From Actinosynnema pretiosum (GTDB lineage Bacteria > Actinomycetota > Actinomycetes > Mycobacteriales > Pseudonocardiaceae), in NCBI RefSeq assembly GCF_024171695.1, contig NZ_JAMTCF010000001.1, forward strand, positions 1 through 64,000: a stretch of DNA of 64,000 nucleotides, given 5' to 3'. This document shows positions 41,458 through 50,500 of the stretch, piece by piece (position 1 is the first letter of the stretch; each line of letters opens with the position of its first letter). The notes beneath the pieces were generated by a model. It had not been told where the DNA came from. It worked only from the letters and a program-made list of their open reading frames with translations, and did not search any database. The translations under genes and the position numbers were made by a program.

Positions 41458-42438
41458 CTAGCGGGGTGGGTGCGGATCGTCCTCCGGGGTCAGGGCCGCC
41501 GCGAAGCGGGTCGCGACGGTGGCGACTGCGGCCCGCAGCTCGTCGCCGCCCTCGACCCGGAAGTCGAAGGGCACGGTCGCGAGGTACTCCTGCGCGTACA
41601 TCGCCGGGTTGCTGGTGCTGCCGACGAGCAGGCACCCGCTCCCCCGCGCCTCCAACCTGCCCATGGACGGGTGCACCCACTCGGCCACCTCGGGCAGCGG
41701 CGCGGCGAAGCGGACCCTGGTGGGGAACTCCCAGCCCGTGCCGAGGTTCTCCTCCAGCGCGGCCACCGGGTCCAGGTCGGGTGGCGGCGTGAACGGGGTG
41801 CGGGTCGGGGTGATCGCGCGGACGCGGTCGACCCGGTAGGTGCGGATCGCGTCGGCGTGGTGCGAGTGGCACAGCAGGTACCAGCGGCCGTGCCGGACGA
41901 CGACCGCCCACGGGTCCACCTCGGTCTCCCAGCGGCGGCCACCCGCGCTCTCGTAGGCGATGACGACCCGGTTGCCCTCGGCGATGGCGGTGACGAGGGC
42001 GCCGGTGGTGGCCGGGTCCAGGCGGGCGCGCCACCGGTCGGGGGCGGCGGAGGCGTGCGCGCGCAGCGCCTCGGCCTGGCGCGCGACCTGCTCTGGCAGG
42101 GCCCGGACCACGCGGTCCAGCGCCGCGCCGACCGGGTCGCCCGCGCTGGTGGCGGTCGGGTGGCCGTCCAGGACGGCCATGACCAGACCCAGCGCCTCGT
42201 CCTGGGTGAACGCGATCGGGGGCAGCCGGGCGCCGCGCCGGATGCGGTAGCCGCCGTGCGGGCCGCGCTCGGACTCGACCGGCACGCCCGCCTCGCGCAG
42301 GACGCCGACGTAGCGGCGGGCGGCCCGCTCGGTGACGCCGAGCCGGTCGGCGAGCTGCCGCGCGGTGGTCGTGCGGCGGAGTTGCAGCAGTTCGAGGGCG
42401 AGCAGCGCGCGAGCGGTGGGGCTGGTGTCGCTCGACAT
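41458..42438 (-). CDS. YafY-type regulator (HTH_11 + WYL domain)
   Basis: 326 residues. N-terminal DeoR-like winged helix (RALLALELLQLRRTTTARQLADRLGVTERAARRYVGVLREAGVPVESERGPHGGYRIRRG). A WYL domain lies at about 150-230 (VIAYESAGGRRWETEVDPWAVVVRHGRWYLLCHSHHADAIRTYRVDRV, with the W-Y-L triplet intact), then a WCX C-terminal extension. WYL domains sense small ligands or nucleic acid ends. Divergent from the alpha/beta hydrolase at 42544 with a 105-bp gap, so it may control that gene. An imperfect repeat around CCCCTTCGGGG at 42457-42467 lies in the gap. Confidence 0.88.
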   Translation of the reverse strand: MSSDTSPTARALLALELLQLRRTTTARQLADRLGVTERAARRYVGVLREAGVPVESERGPHGGYRIRRGARLPPIAFTQDEALGLVMAVLDGHPTATSAGDPVGAALDRVVRALPEQVARQAEALRAHASAAPDRWRARLDPATTGALVTAIAEGNRVVIAYESAGGRRWETEVDPWAVVVRHGRWYLLCHSHHADAIRTYRVDRVRAITPTRTPFTPPPDLDPVAALEENLGTGWEFPTRVRFAAPLPEVAEWVHPSMGRLEARGSGCLLVGSTSNPAMYAQEYLATVPFDFRVEGGDELRAAVATVATRFAAALTPEDDPHPPR

Positions 42439-42543
42439 CCGGCGAGGCTAGATCAACCCCTTCGGGGATCAGGAAGCGGATCGTCCGGAATCGCCCTTAC
42501 GGTTCCGTCCACAGTGCTGGTCCACCGCTTGAGGGGAACGCCC

Positions 42544-43227
42544 GTGGATGTGTTGCTGATCGCCGGTCTGTGGTTGCACGGGGCCGTCTGGGAGGAGGTC
42601 GCGGCCGAGCTGCGGGCGCTGGGGCACCGGCCGGTGCCGCTGGTGCTGCCGGGGCAGGGGGTCGGGGACGGCGCCGCTTCGCTGGACGACCAGGTGGCGG
42701 CGGTGGTGGGGGCCGTGGACGCGGCGGAGCGACCGCTGGTGGTGGGGCACTCGGCGGCGGGCAGCCTGGCCTGGCTGGCGGCGGACGCGCGACCGGGCGC
42801 GGTGGCCGGGGTGGTGCTCGTCGGTGGGTTCCCCGTGGCCGACGGCGGGACCTACACCAGCGGGTTCGAGGTGCGCGACGGGGCGGTGCCGTTCCCCGGC
42901 TGGGAGGTGTTCGAGGGACCGGACAGCGCGGACCTGGACGCCGAGGCCCGGCGGGAGATCGAGGAGGGCGCGATCCCGGTGCCCGAGGGGGTGGCGCTGG
43001 GGGTGGTGCGGTTAAGCGACGAACGGCGGTTCGAGGTTCCGGTCGTGGCGGTGTGCCCGGAGTTCGGGGTGGACGACGCGCGGAAGTGGATCGCGGACGG
43101 GGACGTGCCGGAGCTGGCTCGGGCGCGGCGGGTGGAGTTCGTGGACATCGACTCCGGGCACTGGCCGATGCGCAGCAGGCCGGTGGAGCTGGCGCGGATC
43201 TTGGCCGAGATCGCCGGGAAGAGCTGA
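42544..43227 (+). CDS. Alpha/beta hydrolase
   Basis: 227 residues. Starts MDVLLIAGLWLHGAVWEEVAAELRALGHRPVPLVLPGQG (oxyanion-loop strand). The nucleophile elbow is VVGHSAAGSLAW (Ser in GHSAAG). The Asp is likely in CPEFGVDD or WIADGDVP, and the His in VDIDSGHWPM. The shape is that of small esterase/haloalkane-type hydrolases. GTG start with GAGGGG 7 nt upstream. Divergent from a WYL regulator. Substrate not predictable. Confidence 0.85.
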   Translation: MDVLLIAGLWLHGAVWEEVAAELRALGHRPVPLVLPGQGVGDGAASLDDQVAAVVGAVDAAERPLVVGHSAAGSLAWLAADARPGAVAGVVLVGGFPVADGGTYTSGFEVRDGAVPFPGWEVFEGPDSADLDAEARREIEEGAIPVPEGVALGVVRLSDERRFEVPVVAVCPEFGVDDARKWIADGDVPELARARRVEFVDIDSGHWPMRSRPVELARILAEIAGKS

Positions 43228-43586
43228 CCGGGCGCGGGGGTACGGAGCACGGGGGCAGGGTGGCGCGGGGCGCGGGGGCGGGGGCGGGGGCGGGGGCGGG
43301 GGCTGGAGGGCACGGGACCAGGGAGGCATGGTGGCGCGCGGGTCCTTGCGGCGCGGCTTTCCGCAGCGCGATGGCGGTCTCTGACGAGCGGCCGGATGAT
43401 CGAGGGCAGGGGGCAGCGCCCGCCTGGGCTGAACCAGGGCGGTGGTCGGGGGTACCGGCGCAAGGCGGTGGGAAGACGCAGAGCGCGCGACGGAGGGCCG
43501 CGAGCAAGAACAAGCGGTGACCAAGCGCCGAGCGTCAGTGGCGTAGGGCCGCGAGCAAGCGCAGGGCGGTTACCAGGTGCCGGGCG
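43228..43586. other. Intergenic region with G-rich repeat
   Basis: 359 bp between convergent genes, with a five-copy GGGGGC repeat at 43274-43303. Open frames across it lack codon bias, and no gene is supported. Confidence 0.5.
43274..43303 (+). repeat. (GGGGGC)5 tract
   Basis: Five exact copies of GGGGGC, able to form a G-quadruplex on the plus strand. It lies between a plus-strand hydrolase and a minus-strand SDR gene (convergent), where it might slow RNA polymerase. Confidence 0.8.
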
Positions 43587-44255
43587 TCAGCGGCGCAGGA
43601 CGGCGAGCAGGCGCAGGACGGTGGTCGCCGCCGCCATCCTGCGCGGGCGGGACAGGGTGGTGGGGCGGTCGCGGAGGCAGCGCAGCAGGAGTTCCACGGC
43701 CTCGTCCACGCTGAGCAGCGCCGGTTTCACCGGGGACTTCGCCATCTTGGTGTCGACGAAGCCGAACCGGACGCAGGTGACCGCCACCCCGGTGCCGCGC
43801 ACGGCCCCGGCCAGGCCGCGCAGGTAGGAGATCATGCCCGCCTTGGACGCCGCGTAGCCGGGCGCCTGCGGCGAGATCAGCGCGTCGGCGAGGCTGGACA
43901 GGCCGACCAGGTGACCGGAGCCCGTCGCGAGCATCTCGGGCAGCACGGCCTGCGCGGTGCGGGCCAGGCCGAGGAGGTTGACCTCCAGGGCCCTGGTCTG
44001 CGGGGCCAGGTCGGGCAGTTCCAGCAGGTCGCCGACGCCCGCCGCGTACACGCACAGGTCCACGCGGCCGATCCCCGCGAGCACGTCCGGGTAGCCGGGA
44101 TCGGTGACGTCGCGGGTGTGGTGCGCGTAGGCGGGGTGGTCGAGTGGGGCCGCGCGGCGGGACAGGCCGACCACCTGCCAGCCGTCGTCGAGCAGCCTCC
44201 TGCTCAGCGCCAGGCCGATGCCGTCGCTGTTGCCGATCACGAGTGCGCGTGCCAC
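43587..44255 (-). CDS. Short-chain dehydrogenase/reductase
   Basis: 222 residues. The N-terminal RALVIGNSDGIGLALSRRLL is a variant of the classical TGxxxGxG cofactor motif (GNSDGIG). YAAGVGD corresponds to NNAG (as AAG). The catalytic block is LVGLSSLADALISPQAPGYAASKAGMISYLRGLAG (Ser...Tyr-xxx-Lys intact). FGFVDTKM is the PG-motif region. A GTG start at 44255 is used because it places the glycine motif at residue ~8 as in the family. It is monocistronic; substrate unknown. Confidence 0.85.
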   Translation of the reverse strand: MARALVIGNSDGIGLALSRRLLDDGWQVVGLSRRAAPLDHPAYAHHTRDVTDPGYPDVLAGIGRVDLCVYAAGVGDLLELPDLAPQTRALEVNLLGLARTAQAVLPEMLATGSGHLVGLSSLADALISPQAPGYAASKAGMISYLRGLAGAVRGTGVAVTCVRFGFVDTKMAKSPVKPALLSVDEAVELLLRCLRDRPTTLSRPRRMAAATTVLRLLAVLRR

Positions 44256-44574
44256 GGGCCGCAGGGTATCCGCCACCACTGACTGTACCGGAGCCGTGCC
44301 CCCGGTCACAGAGGTGCAGCTCCGCGTGACTTCCGCCGTTCACCCGTGCGCGACATCACCCCGCCGTGCGCCGAGCGGGGTGACGGGAGCGTTTCCGCAG
44401 CGTATCGGCTTGTCACGTAGACCACTCGGCGTTCAGCCGCCAGCTCTCTCACCCTTTGGGATGAACCTCGTTCACCCTTGTTCGCATACGAATTCGTATG
44501 CGAAGTTCCCCTCGGGCGGCTCGCCGTCCCCCGCCGTCCGTCGCGCACGGCTGGGTGTCCCGAGGAGGTCCGGC
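44256..44574. promoter_or_regulatory. Divergent regulatory region of the SDR and catabolic operon
   Basis: 319 bp between divergent genes. It contains a 24-bp perfect palindrome (44481-44504) and should contain the operon promoter. No gene is supported. Confidence 0.5.
44481..44504. promoter_or_regulatory. 24-bp perfect palindrome, probable GntR operator of the catabolic operon
   Basis: Left half TTCGCATACGAA, right half its exact reverse complement, TTCGTATGCGAA. Each half is itself nearly palindromic. It lies 71-94 nt before the binding-protein ATG. FCD-type GntR proteins often bind TTGTATACAA-like sites, and such a regulator ends this operon (56609-57262), so it is the likely ligand-responsive repressor. 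Confidence 0.8.
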
Positions 44575-45678
44575 ATGAACAACTTCTCCCCGACCCGGCG
44601 GAGCTTTCTCCGCGCGACGGCCTTCGCGGGCCTCGCGGCGGGCCTGGCCGCCTGCGGCACGCCGGGCGGCTCGTCCTCCTCGTCCCCGTCCGGGGCGACG
44701 AAGCTGACGATGTTCCACTGGGCAGGGGCCCAGGGCACCGTGCCCAAGCAGGTCGGCGAGGCGTTCGCCAAGGCGAGCGGCGTGGACCTGAGCTACATCG
44801 AGGGCACCAACGCCGACACCTTCCCCAAGCTGGTGTCGTCGGTGCAGATCAATCCGAACAGCCCGCTGCTGAACCTGGGGTTCTTCAACCCGCAGAGCTT
44901 CGCCCAGGGCAACACCGGCGACCTGTGGCTGCCGGTGCCGGACTCGGTCACCAACGCCGACAAGGTGAACAGCGCCTACAAGATCGCCGACCGCAGGGGC
45001 GCGTACCTGGTCATGGACGCGATGGGCCTGGTCTACAACAAGAACGCCTTCCCGGACGGCCCGCCCAAGAGCTGGATGGAGCTGTTCAACAGCGCCCACC
45101 GGGGCAAGGTGACCACCTGGGACGCGCCGTCGTTCAGCGTCAACGCGCTCCCGGTGATCTCGAAGCTCAACGGCGGCAGCGAGAGCGACTTCCAGCCGGG
45201 CGTCGACGTGTTCGGCAGGGCCGCGCGCGACGGCCAGTTCCGGGGCTTCATCTCCTCGCTGGACGCGCTGCGCCAGCAGCTCAACTCGGGCGAGGTCGTG
45301 ATCGCCCCCGGCTTCCAGGGCGTGGCCGAACCGTGGATCAAGGCGGGCGACCCCATCGGGTTCGCGGTGCCCGAGGAAGGCGTGATGGCGTTCCCCGAGG
45401 GCTTCCAGATCGTCAAGGGCTCCACGGACGCGCAGGTCGACGCCGCCGCGAAGCTGATGAACGACCTGTTCGACCCGGCGCAGGTCAGCGCGTACTGCGC
45501 GGCCACCGGCACGATCCCGCTGGTGGACGGCGCGACCCTGGCCCCGGAGTACGCCGACCGCCCCAGCTTCCATCTGTCCACAGTGGAGGGTGCGATCAAG
45601 CTGGACTGGAACGCGCTGGTCGGCAGCCTCAAGGACGCCACGACCGCGTGGAACAACGACGTCAAGGCCAACATCTGA
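44575..45678 (+). CDS. ABC transporter substrate-binding lipoprotein (polyamine/PotD-like)
   Basis: 367 residues. It begins with a Tat-type motif and lipobox: RRSFLRATAFAGLAAGLAACG. The mature protein resembles PotD/spermidine-type and thiamine/opine-type class II binding proteins: LTMFHWAGAQGTVPKQVGEAFAKASGVDLSYIEGTNADTFPKLVSSVQ, YLVMDAMGLVYNKNAFPDGPPKSWMELFNSAHRGKVTTWDAP. GAGGAGG (44562-44568) sits 6 nt before the ATG. It is first gene of the catabolic operon and delivers substrate to the two permeases and ATPase that follow directly. Confidence 0.9.
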   Translation: MNNFSPTRRSFLRATAFAGLAAGLAACGTPGGSSSSSPSGATKLTMFHWAGAQGTVPKQVGEAFAKASGVDLSYIEGTNADTFPKLVSSVQINPNSPLLNLGFFNPQSFAQGNTGDLWLPVPDSVTNADKVNSAYKIADRRGAYLVMDAMGLVYNKNAFPDGPPKSWMELFNSAHRGKVTTWDAPSFSVNALPVISKLNGGSESDFQPGVDVFGRAARDGQFRGFISSLDALRQQLNSGEVVIAPGFQGVAEPWIKAGDPIGFAVPEEGVMAFPEGFQIVKGSTDAQVDAAAKLMNDLFDPAQVSAYCAATGTIPLVDGATLAPEYADRPSFHLSTVEGAIKLDWNALVGSLKDATTAWNNDVKANI

Positions 45679-45679
45679 C

Positions 45680-46777
45680 ATGACGGGCGCCCCGATGGCA
45701 GCACCCCCGAAGTCCACGACCTCAAGCTCCGTCGAGATCACCGACGTCACCCGCCGCTTCGACGGGACGACCGTGCTGGACCGGGTGTCGCTGACGATCC
45801 CGGCGGGCACCTTCCACTGCCTGCTGGGCCCGTCCGGCTGCGGCAAGACGACCCTGCTGCGGATCGTCGCCGGGCTCGACGCCCCGGACGGCGGCAAGGT
45901 CGTCATCGGCGGCGCCGACCACACCCGCACGCCCGCGCACCGCAGGCCCACCAACCTGGTGTTCCAGAGCGGCGCGCTGTTCCCGCACCTGAGCGTGGCC
46001 GAGAACGTCGCGTTCGGGCTGCGCTCGGGCCCGGACCGCTTGCGGGACAAGGCCGAGGTGCGCAGGCGGGTGGGCGACATCCTGGACCTGGTGGCGATGG
46101 GCGAGTTCGCGGACCGCTCCCCCGCGACGCTGTCCGGCGGGCAGCGGCAGCGGGTCGCGATCGCCCGCTCGCTGGTGCTCAAGCCGGACGTGCTGCTGCT
46201 CGACGAGCCGCTGAGCGCGCTGGACCTGGCGCTCCAGCTGCGGATGCGGCGCGAGCTGCGGCGGTGGCAGCAGGAGACCGGCACGACGTTCGTGTGCGTG
46301 ACGCACAACCAGGCCGAGGCGATGGAGATCGCCGACGAGATCGCCGTCATGAACCGGGGCGTGGTGGAGCAGAGCGGCAGCGCCCGCGAGCTGTACGCGG
46401 CGCCGCGCAGCCGGTTCGTGGCCGGGTTCATCGGCGAGAACAACGTGTTCGACACCGACGGCTCGGCCGCGCCCGAGGTGGACGGGCTGCGGTTCGCGGG
46501 CGTGGACGCGGCCGGGTTCGACGCGCTGGCGGTGCGGCCCGAGTCGCTGCGGCTGGTCGAGCCGGGGTCACCGGACGCGCGCGGCACGGCGCACGTGAGC
46601 ACCACCGGGTTCACCGGGCGCAGCCTGCGGGTCACCGTCGTCACCGGCGCCGGTCGGGAGCTGCTGGTCGAGCTGCCGCCGGGCGAGAGCTCGGCGCGGC
46701 CCGGCGAGCTGGTCGGCGTGGGCTTCGCGGCGGGCGACGTGCTGCGGCTGCGCGACGAGCCGGGGGCCGCCGGATGA
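45680..46777 (+). CDS. ABC transporter ATP-binding protein (PotA-like)
   Basis: 365 residues. Walker A LLGPSGCGKTT, signature LSGGQRQRVAIARSL, Walker B DVLLLDEPLSALD, H-loop VTHNQAEAMEIAD. The C-terminal TOBE region (FDALAVRPESLRLV...) is present. PotA-type architecture for polyamine, iron or small-metabolite importers. It starts one base after the binding-protein stop; a second ATG at 45695 is possible. Confidence 0.93.
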   Translation: MTGAPMAAPPKSTTSSSVEITDVTRRFDGTTVLDRVSLTIPAGTFHCLLGPSGCGKTTLLRIVAGLDAPDGGKVVIGGADHTRTPAHRRPTNLVFQSGALFPHLSVAENVAFGLRSGPDRLRDKAEVRRRVGDILDLVAMGEFADRSPATLSGGQRQRVAIARSLVLKPDVLLLDEPLSALDLALQLRMRRELRRWQQETGTTFVCVTHNQAEAMEIADEIAVMNRGVVEQSGSARELYAAPRSRFVAGFIGENNVFDTDGSAAPEVDGLRFAGVDAAGFDALAVRPESLRLVEPGSPDARGTAHVSTTGFTGRSLRVTVVTGAGRELLVELPPGESSARPGELVGVGFAAGDVLRLRDEPGAAG

Positions 46778-47613
46778 GCGCGCCCCGGCGGCGGCTGGCC
46801 GCGCTCCTGCTCGCGCCCGGCACGGCGTTCCTGGTGCTGGCGTTCTGCTCGATCGTCGCGCTGCTGGTGTCCTACAGCACCCGCACCGAGCAGACCAGCA
46901 CCCTGTTCGCCCCGTTCGACCTGGGCACGTGGCGGGAAGCGCTGTCCGACGGCTACCTGTGGTCGGTGGTCGGGGTGACGATGCGGCTGGGACTGACCGT
47001 GTCGCTGCTGACCGTGCTGATCGCCTACCCGCTGGCCTGGTGCGTGCACACGATGCGCCGCTCCTGGCAGGCGGCGGCGGTGCTGTTCGTCGTGTTCTCG
47101 CCGATCCTGGTGAGCGTGGTGGTGCGCAGCTACGGCTGGGCGATGCTGCTGCGGCCGGGCGGGGTGTTCGGCGACGCGTTCGACGGCTGGCTCTACCACG
47201 AGCCCGGTGTGATCGTGGCGCTGGTGCACGTGGAGCTGCCGTTCGCGCTGTTCGCGATCCTGGCGTCGGTGCGGTCGGTCCCGGCCGACCTCGCGCCCGC
47301 CGCCGCCGACCTCGGCGCGGGACCGGTGCGGCGCTTCACGAAGGTCCTGCTGCCGCTGACGCTGCCCGGTGTGCTGAGCGGGGCGCAACTGGTGTTCGCG
47401 CTGACCATCAGCGCGTTCGCCACGCCCGCGCTGCTGGGCGGCGGCCGGGTCACCGTGCTGGCGCAGACGATCTACCAGAACATCCAGCAGCTGGCCTGGC
47501 CGCTCGCGGCGGTGCAGGCGGTGGTGCTGCTGGCGCTGACCCTGCTGGTGCTGACCGCGTTCACGCTGCTGACCAGGCTCGCGTCCGGTCGGTCGAGGGC
47601 GGTGGCGCGGTGA
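46774..47613 (+). CDS. ABC transporter permease 1 (PotB-like)
   Basis: 279 residues with about six membrane helices. The cytoplasmic EAA loop is ADLAPAAADLGAGPVRRFTKVLLPLTLPGV, for docking to the ATPase. ATGA overlap with the ATPase gene. It pairs with the permease encoded next. Confidence 0.92.
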   Translation: MSAPRRRLAALLLAPGTAFLVLAFCSIVALLVSYSTRTEQTSTLFAPFDLGTWREALSDGYLWSVVGVTMRLGLTVSLLTVLIAYPLAWCVHTMRRSWQAAAVLFVVFSPILVSVVVRSYGWAMLLRPGGVFGDAFDGWLYHEPGVIVALVHVELPFALFAILASVRSVPADLAPAAADLGAGPVRRFTKVLLPLTLPGVLSGAQLVFALTISAFATPALLGGGRVTVLAQTIYQNIQQLAWPLAAVQAVVLLALTLLVLTAFTLLTRLASGRSRAVAR

Positions 47614-48431
47614 AGCCGGTTTCCCTGCTGCGCGGGGCTTTCACGCTCGCGTGCGTGGTGTTCGTGCTGCTGCCGCTGCTGGTCGTGGTGGTGGCCTCGG
47701 TCAGCACCGACCACGTGCTGACCGGCGTGCCGTCCGGGTTCACGCTGGAGTGGGTGCGCTCGGCGCTGGCGTACGAGCCGTTCCGGATCGGCGTGCAGTA
47801 CTCCTTGCAGGTGGCCGCGATCGCCACCGCCTTCTCACTGCTGCTGGGCGTTCCGGCCGCCTACGCCATCGCCCGGCTGGACGTGCCGGGCGCTGGCCTG
47901 CTGCGCACCGTGTTCGTCGCGCCGCTGAGCCTGCCGCGCGTGGTGACCGGGTTCAGCTTCTTCGTGCTCTACGCCTCGCTGCTGCCCGCCGCGTACGGCA
48001 CGGTCGGCGGGGTCGCGTTCGCGCACACGTTGCTGCTGCTGCCCTTCGTGGTGTCGCTGGTGGGCGCGGGGCTCGCGGGGCTCGACCCGGCGCTGGAGGA
48101 GGCGGCCCGCGACCTGGGCGCCTCGCCGGTGGCCACGTTCTTCCGGGTCACCCTGCCGCAGATCCGCACCTCGCTGGTGATCTCGGCGGTGTTCGCGTTC
48201 CTCACCTCGTTCGACGAGGTCGACACCTCGGTGTTCCTGATGCCCGCGGACGTCACCACCCTGCCGGTCGCGATCTTCCTGCGGCTGGAGCAGAACCAGG
48301 ACCCGACGACGTCGGCGGTGTCCAGCCTGATGATCGTCGCCTCGCTGGCGGTCGCCGCGCTGGCCGCGCTGGGCGTGCGGGGATCGGGCTTGGCAGGCAA
48401 CAAGAACTCCTCCGGGGAAGGACGGTCATGA
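47610..48431 (+). CDS. ABC transporter permease 2 (PotC-like)
   Basis: 273 residues with six helices. The EAA loop is PALEEAARDLGASPVATFFRVTLPQIRTSLVISAVFAF and the ending FLTSFDEVDTSVFLMPADVTTLPVAIF is typical of PotC. GTG start overlapping the previous stop (GTGA), and overlapped by the next ATGA. It completes the importer. Confidence 0.92.
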   Translation: MKPVSLLRGAFTLACVVFVLLPLLVVVVASVSTDHVLTGVPSGFTLEWVRSALAYEPFRIGVQYSLQVAAIATAFSLLLGVPAAYAIARLDVPGAGLLRTVFVAPLSLPRVVTGFSFFVLYASLLPAAYGTVGGVAFAHTLLLLPFVVSLVGAGLAGLDPALEEAARDLGASPVATFFRVTLPQIRTSLVISAVFAFLTSFDEVDTSVFLMPADVTTLPVAIFLRLEQNQDPTTSAVSSLMIVASLAVAALAALGVRGSGLAGNKNSSGEGRS

Positions 48432-50500
48432 CCACCGAGCCCACCCGCCGCTACCGCCTCGGCGTCGACGTCGGCGGCACGTTCACCGACGTCGTCCTCG
48501 CCGACTCGGCCACCGGCGAGCTGGTCACCGACAAGGTGCCCTCCGACGCGGCGCGGCCCGCGCGGGCCGTCGTGGCGGGAGTGCTCGGCGTGCTGGAGCG
48601 CGCCGGTGTCGCGCCCGCGCAGGTCGAGCACTTCTCGCACGGCCAGACGTTCGCGCTCAACACCGTGCTCCAGCGCTCCGGCGCGCGGGTCGGCCTGCTG
48701 GTCACCGCCGGGTTCCCCGACCTGCTGGACATCGGGCGGCTGCGGCTGGACGACCCGATCGACATGTTCGCCGAACCCGCGAAGCCGCTGGTGGACCGGG
48801 ACGACGTGCGGGAGATCCGGCAGCGGCACCGCGCGGACGGGACCGTCGAGCGCGACCTGAACCCGGCGGAAGTCGTCGCGGCGGTGCGGGAACTGGTCGC
48901 GGACGGCGTGGAGGCGATCGCGGTCGCGTTCCTGCACTCGCACAAGCACCCCGAGCACGAGCGGCGCGCGGCGGAGGTGATCGCCGAGGCGTTCCCGGAC
49001 CTGCCGGTGGCCTGCTCGGCGCTGCTGTGGCCGGAGGAGAAGGAGTTCGAGCGCGCCACCGTGGCGGTGCTGGCCGCGCACGTCGGGCGCGCGCTCGGCG
49101 GCTACCTGGCGCACCTGTCGGCGGCGCTGCGCGAGGTCGGACTGGTGTGCCCGCTGCACATCACCCGCTCCAACGGCGGGGTCGCCTCCATCGACCACGA
49201 GCCGGGCCAGGTGCTGCGGGCGGCCGTGGAGACCCTGCTGTCTGGTCCGGCGAGCGGGGTGGCCGGGGTGGTGCGGCTGGCCGCCGACACCGGGCTGCGC
49301 GACGTGGTCACCATGGACATGGGCGGCACGAGCGTGGACTGCGCGGTGGTGCGCGGGGAGATCCCGTACTCCACCGAGAGCGTCATCGGCGAGTTCCCGT
49401 TGATCATCCCGTCGGTCGAGGTGTCCTCGATCGGCGCGGGCGGCGGGTCGGTGGTGCGGGTGGACCGGGCCGGGGTGCTCAAGGTCGGGCCGCGCAGCGC
49501 GGGCGCCCGACCGGGGCCTGCCTGCTACGGGCGCGGTGGCGCCGAGCCGACGCTGACCGACGCGTACGTGCTGTGCGGCTACCTGGACCCGGCGGACTTC
49601 GCGGCGGGCGCGCTCACCATCGACGTGGGCGCGGCGCGCGCGGCCATGACACCGGTCGCGCGGGCGCTCGGGCTGAGCGTCGAGCAGGCTGCCGAGGCCG
49701 CAGTTTCCGTCGCCACGGCGATGATGCACGCCCAACTGGTGCCGCTGTGCGCGCAGCACGGCGTGGACCCGTCCGCGCTGACCATGGTCGCCTACGGCGG
49801 CGCGGGACCGGTGCAGGCGGCGCTGCTGGCGCGGGCGCTCAACGTCGCCGAGGTGGTCGTCCCGGCCTCCCCCGGCACGCTGTGCGCGTACGGCGCGCTG
49901 GCCACCGACATGCGGGTCGACCTGGTCGCGCCGATCGGCGGCGCCGCGGACGACGCCGAGCTGCGCGCGGCCTGGGACGGTCTGGAGGCGCGCGCGCTGG
50001 CCTGGTACGACGAGCAGGACCACGGGCTGCACCCGAACGTGCGCGTGACGCGCTGGGCCGACGTGCAGCTGGTGGGGCAGTCGTTCACGCTCCCCGTGTC
50101 GCTTCCCGAGGACGCGCAGCCGGGTGTTCCCGCGCTGCGCCAAGGGTTTTCCGAGGCCTACCGGCGCGCTTACGCGGTGGACCCCGGTCCCGGCGAGCTG
50201 GACGTGCGCAGCGTGCGCGTGGTGCTGGCCGCGACCGCCGAGCTGCCGCGCGCCCCGTGGCGGGCCAGCGGCGACGCGGAGTCGTTGCCGCACACCGTGG
50301 TCGAGGACGGCGTGGCCGTGCCCGCGCTGGTGCACCGCAGGAACTCGCTGGCGACGGGCGCCGAGCTGGTCGGCCCGGCCGTGGTGTCCGCGCCCGACAC
50401 GACGGTCTTCGTGCCCTCCGGGTGCCGCGCCGTCGTCGACGGCCTCGGCAACCTGCGGATCACCGTCACCCCCGCCGAGAGGAAGGCCGCCCGTGCGTAG
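48428..50500 (+). CDS. hyuA: Hydantoinase/oxoprolinase subunit A (HyuA-type)
   Basis: 690 residues. N-terminal Hydant_A_N start YRLGVDVGGTFTDVVLADS (the ATP-binding DxGGTFTD), then HGQTFALNTVLQRSGARVGLLVTAGFPDLLDIGR. The core has VVTMDMGGTSVDCAVV (second phosphate loop) and SIGAGGGSVVRVD with GPRSAGARPGPACYGRGG. Family members hydrolyse cyclic amides such as hydantoins, 5-oxoproline, caprolactam or N-methylhydantoin, with ATP and with subunit B. ATGA overlap with the permease gene. The substrate is probably brought in by the importer just upstream. Confidence 0.92.
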   Translation: MTTEPTRRYRLGVDVGGTFTDVVLADSATGELVTDKVPSDAARPARAVVAGVLGVLERAGVAPAQVEHFSHGQTFALNTVLQRSGARVGLLVTAGFPDLLDIGRLRLDDPIDMFAEPAKPLVDRDDVREIRQRHRADGTVERDLNPAEVVAAVRELVADGVEAIAVAFLHSHKHPEHERRAAEVIAEAFPDLPVACSALLWPEEKEFERATVAVLAAHVGRALGGYLAHLSAALREVGLVCPLHITRSNGGVASIDHEPGQVLRAAVETLLSGPASGVAGVVRLAADTGLRDVVTMDMGGTSVDCAVVRGEIPYSTESVIGEFPLIIPSVEVSSIGAGGGSVVRVDRAGVLKVGPRSAGARPGPACYGRGGAEPTLTDAYVLCGYLDPADFAAGALTIDVGAARAAMTPVARALGLSVEQAAEAAVSVATAMMHAQLVPLCAQHGVDPSALTMVAYGGAGPVQAALLARALNVAEVVVPASPGTLCAYGALATDMRVDLVAPIGGAADDAELRAAWDGLEARALAWYDEQDHGLHPNVRVTRWADVQLVGQSFTLPVSLPEDAQPGVPALRQGFSEAYRRAYAVDPGPGELDVRSVRVVLAATAELPRAPWRASGDAESLPHTVVEDGVAVPALVHRRNSLATGAELVGPAVVSAPDTTVFVPSGCRAVVDGLGNLRITVTPAERKAARA

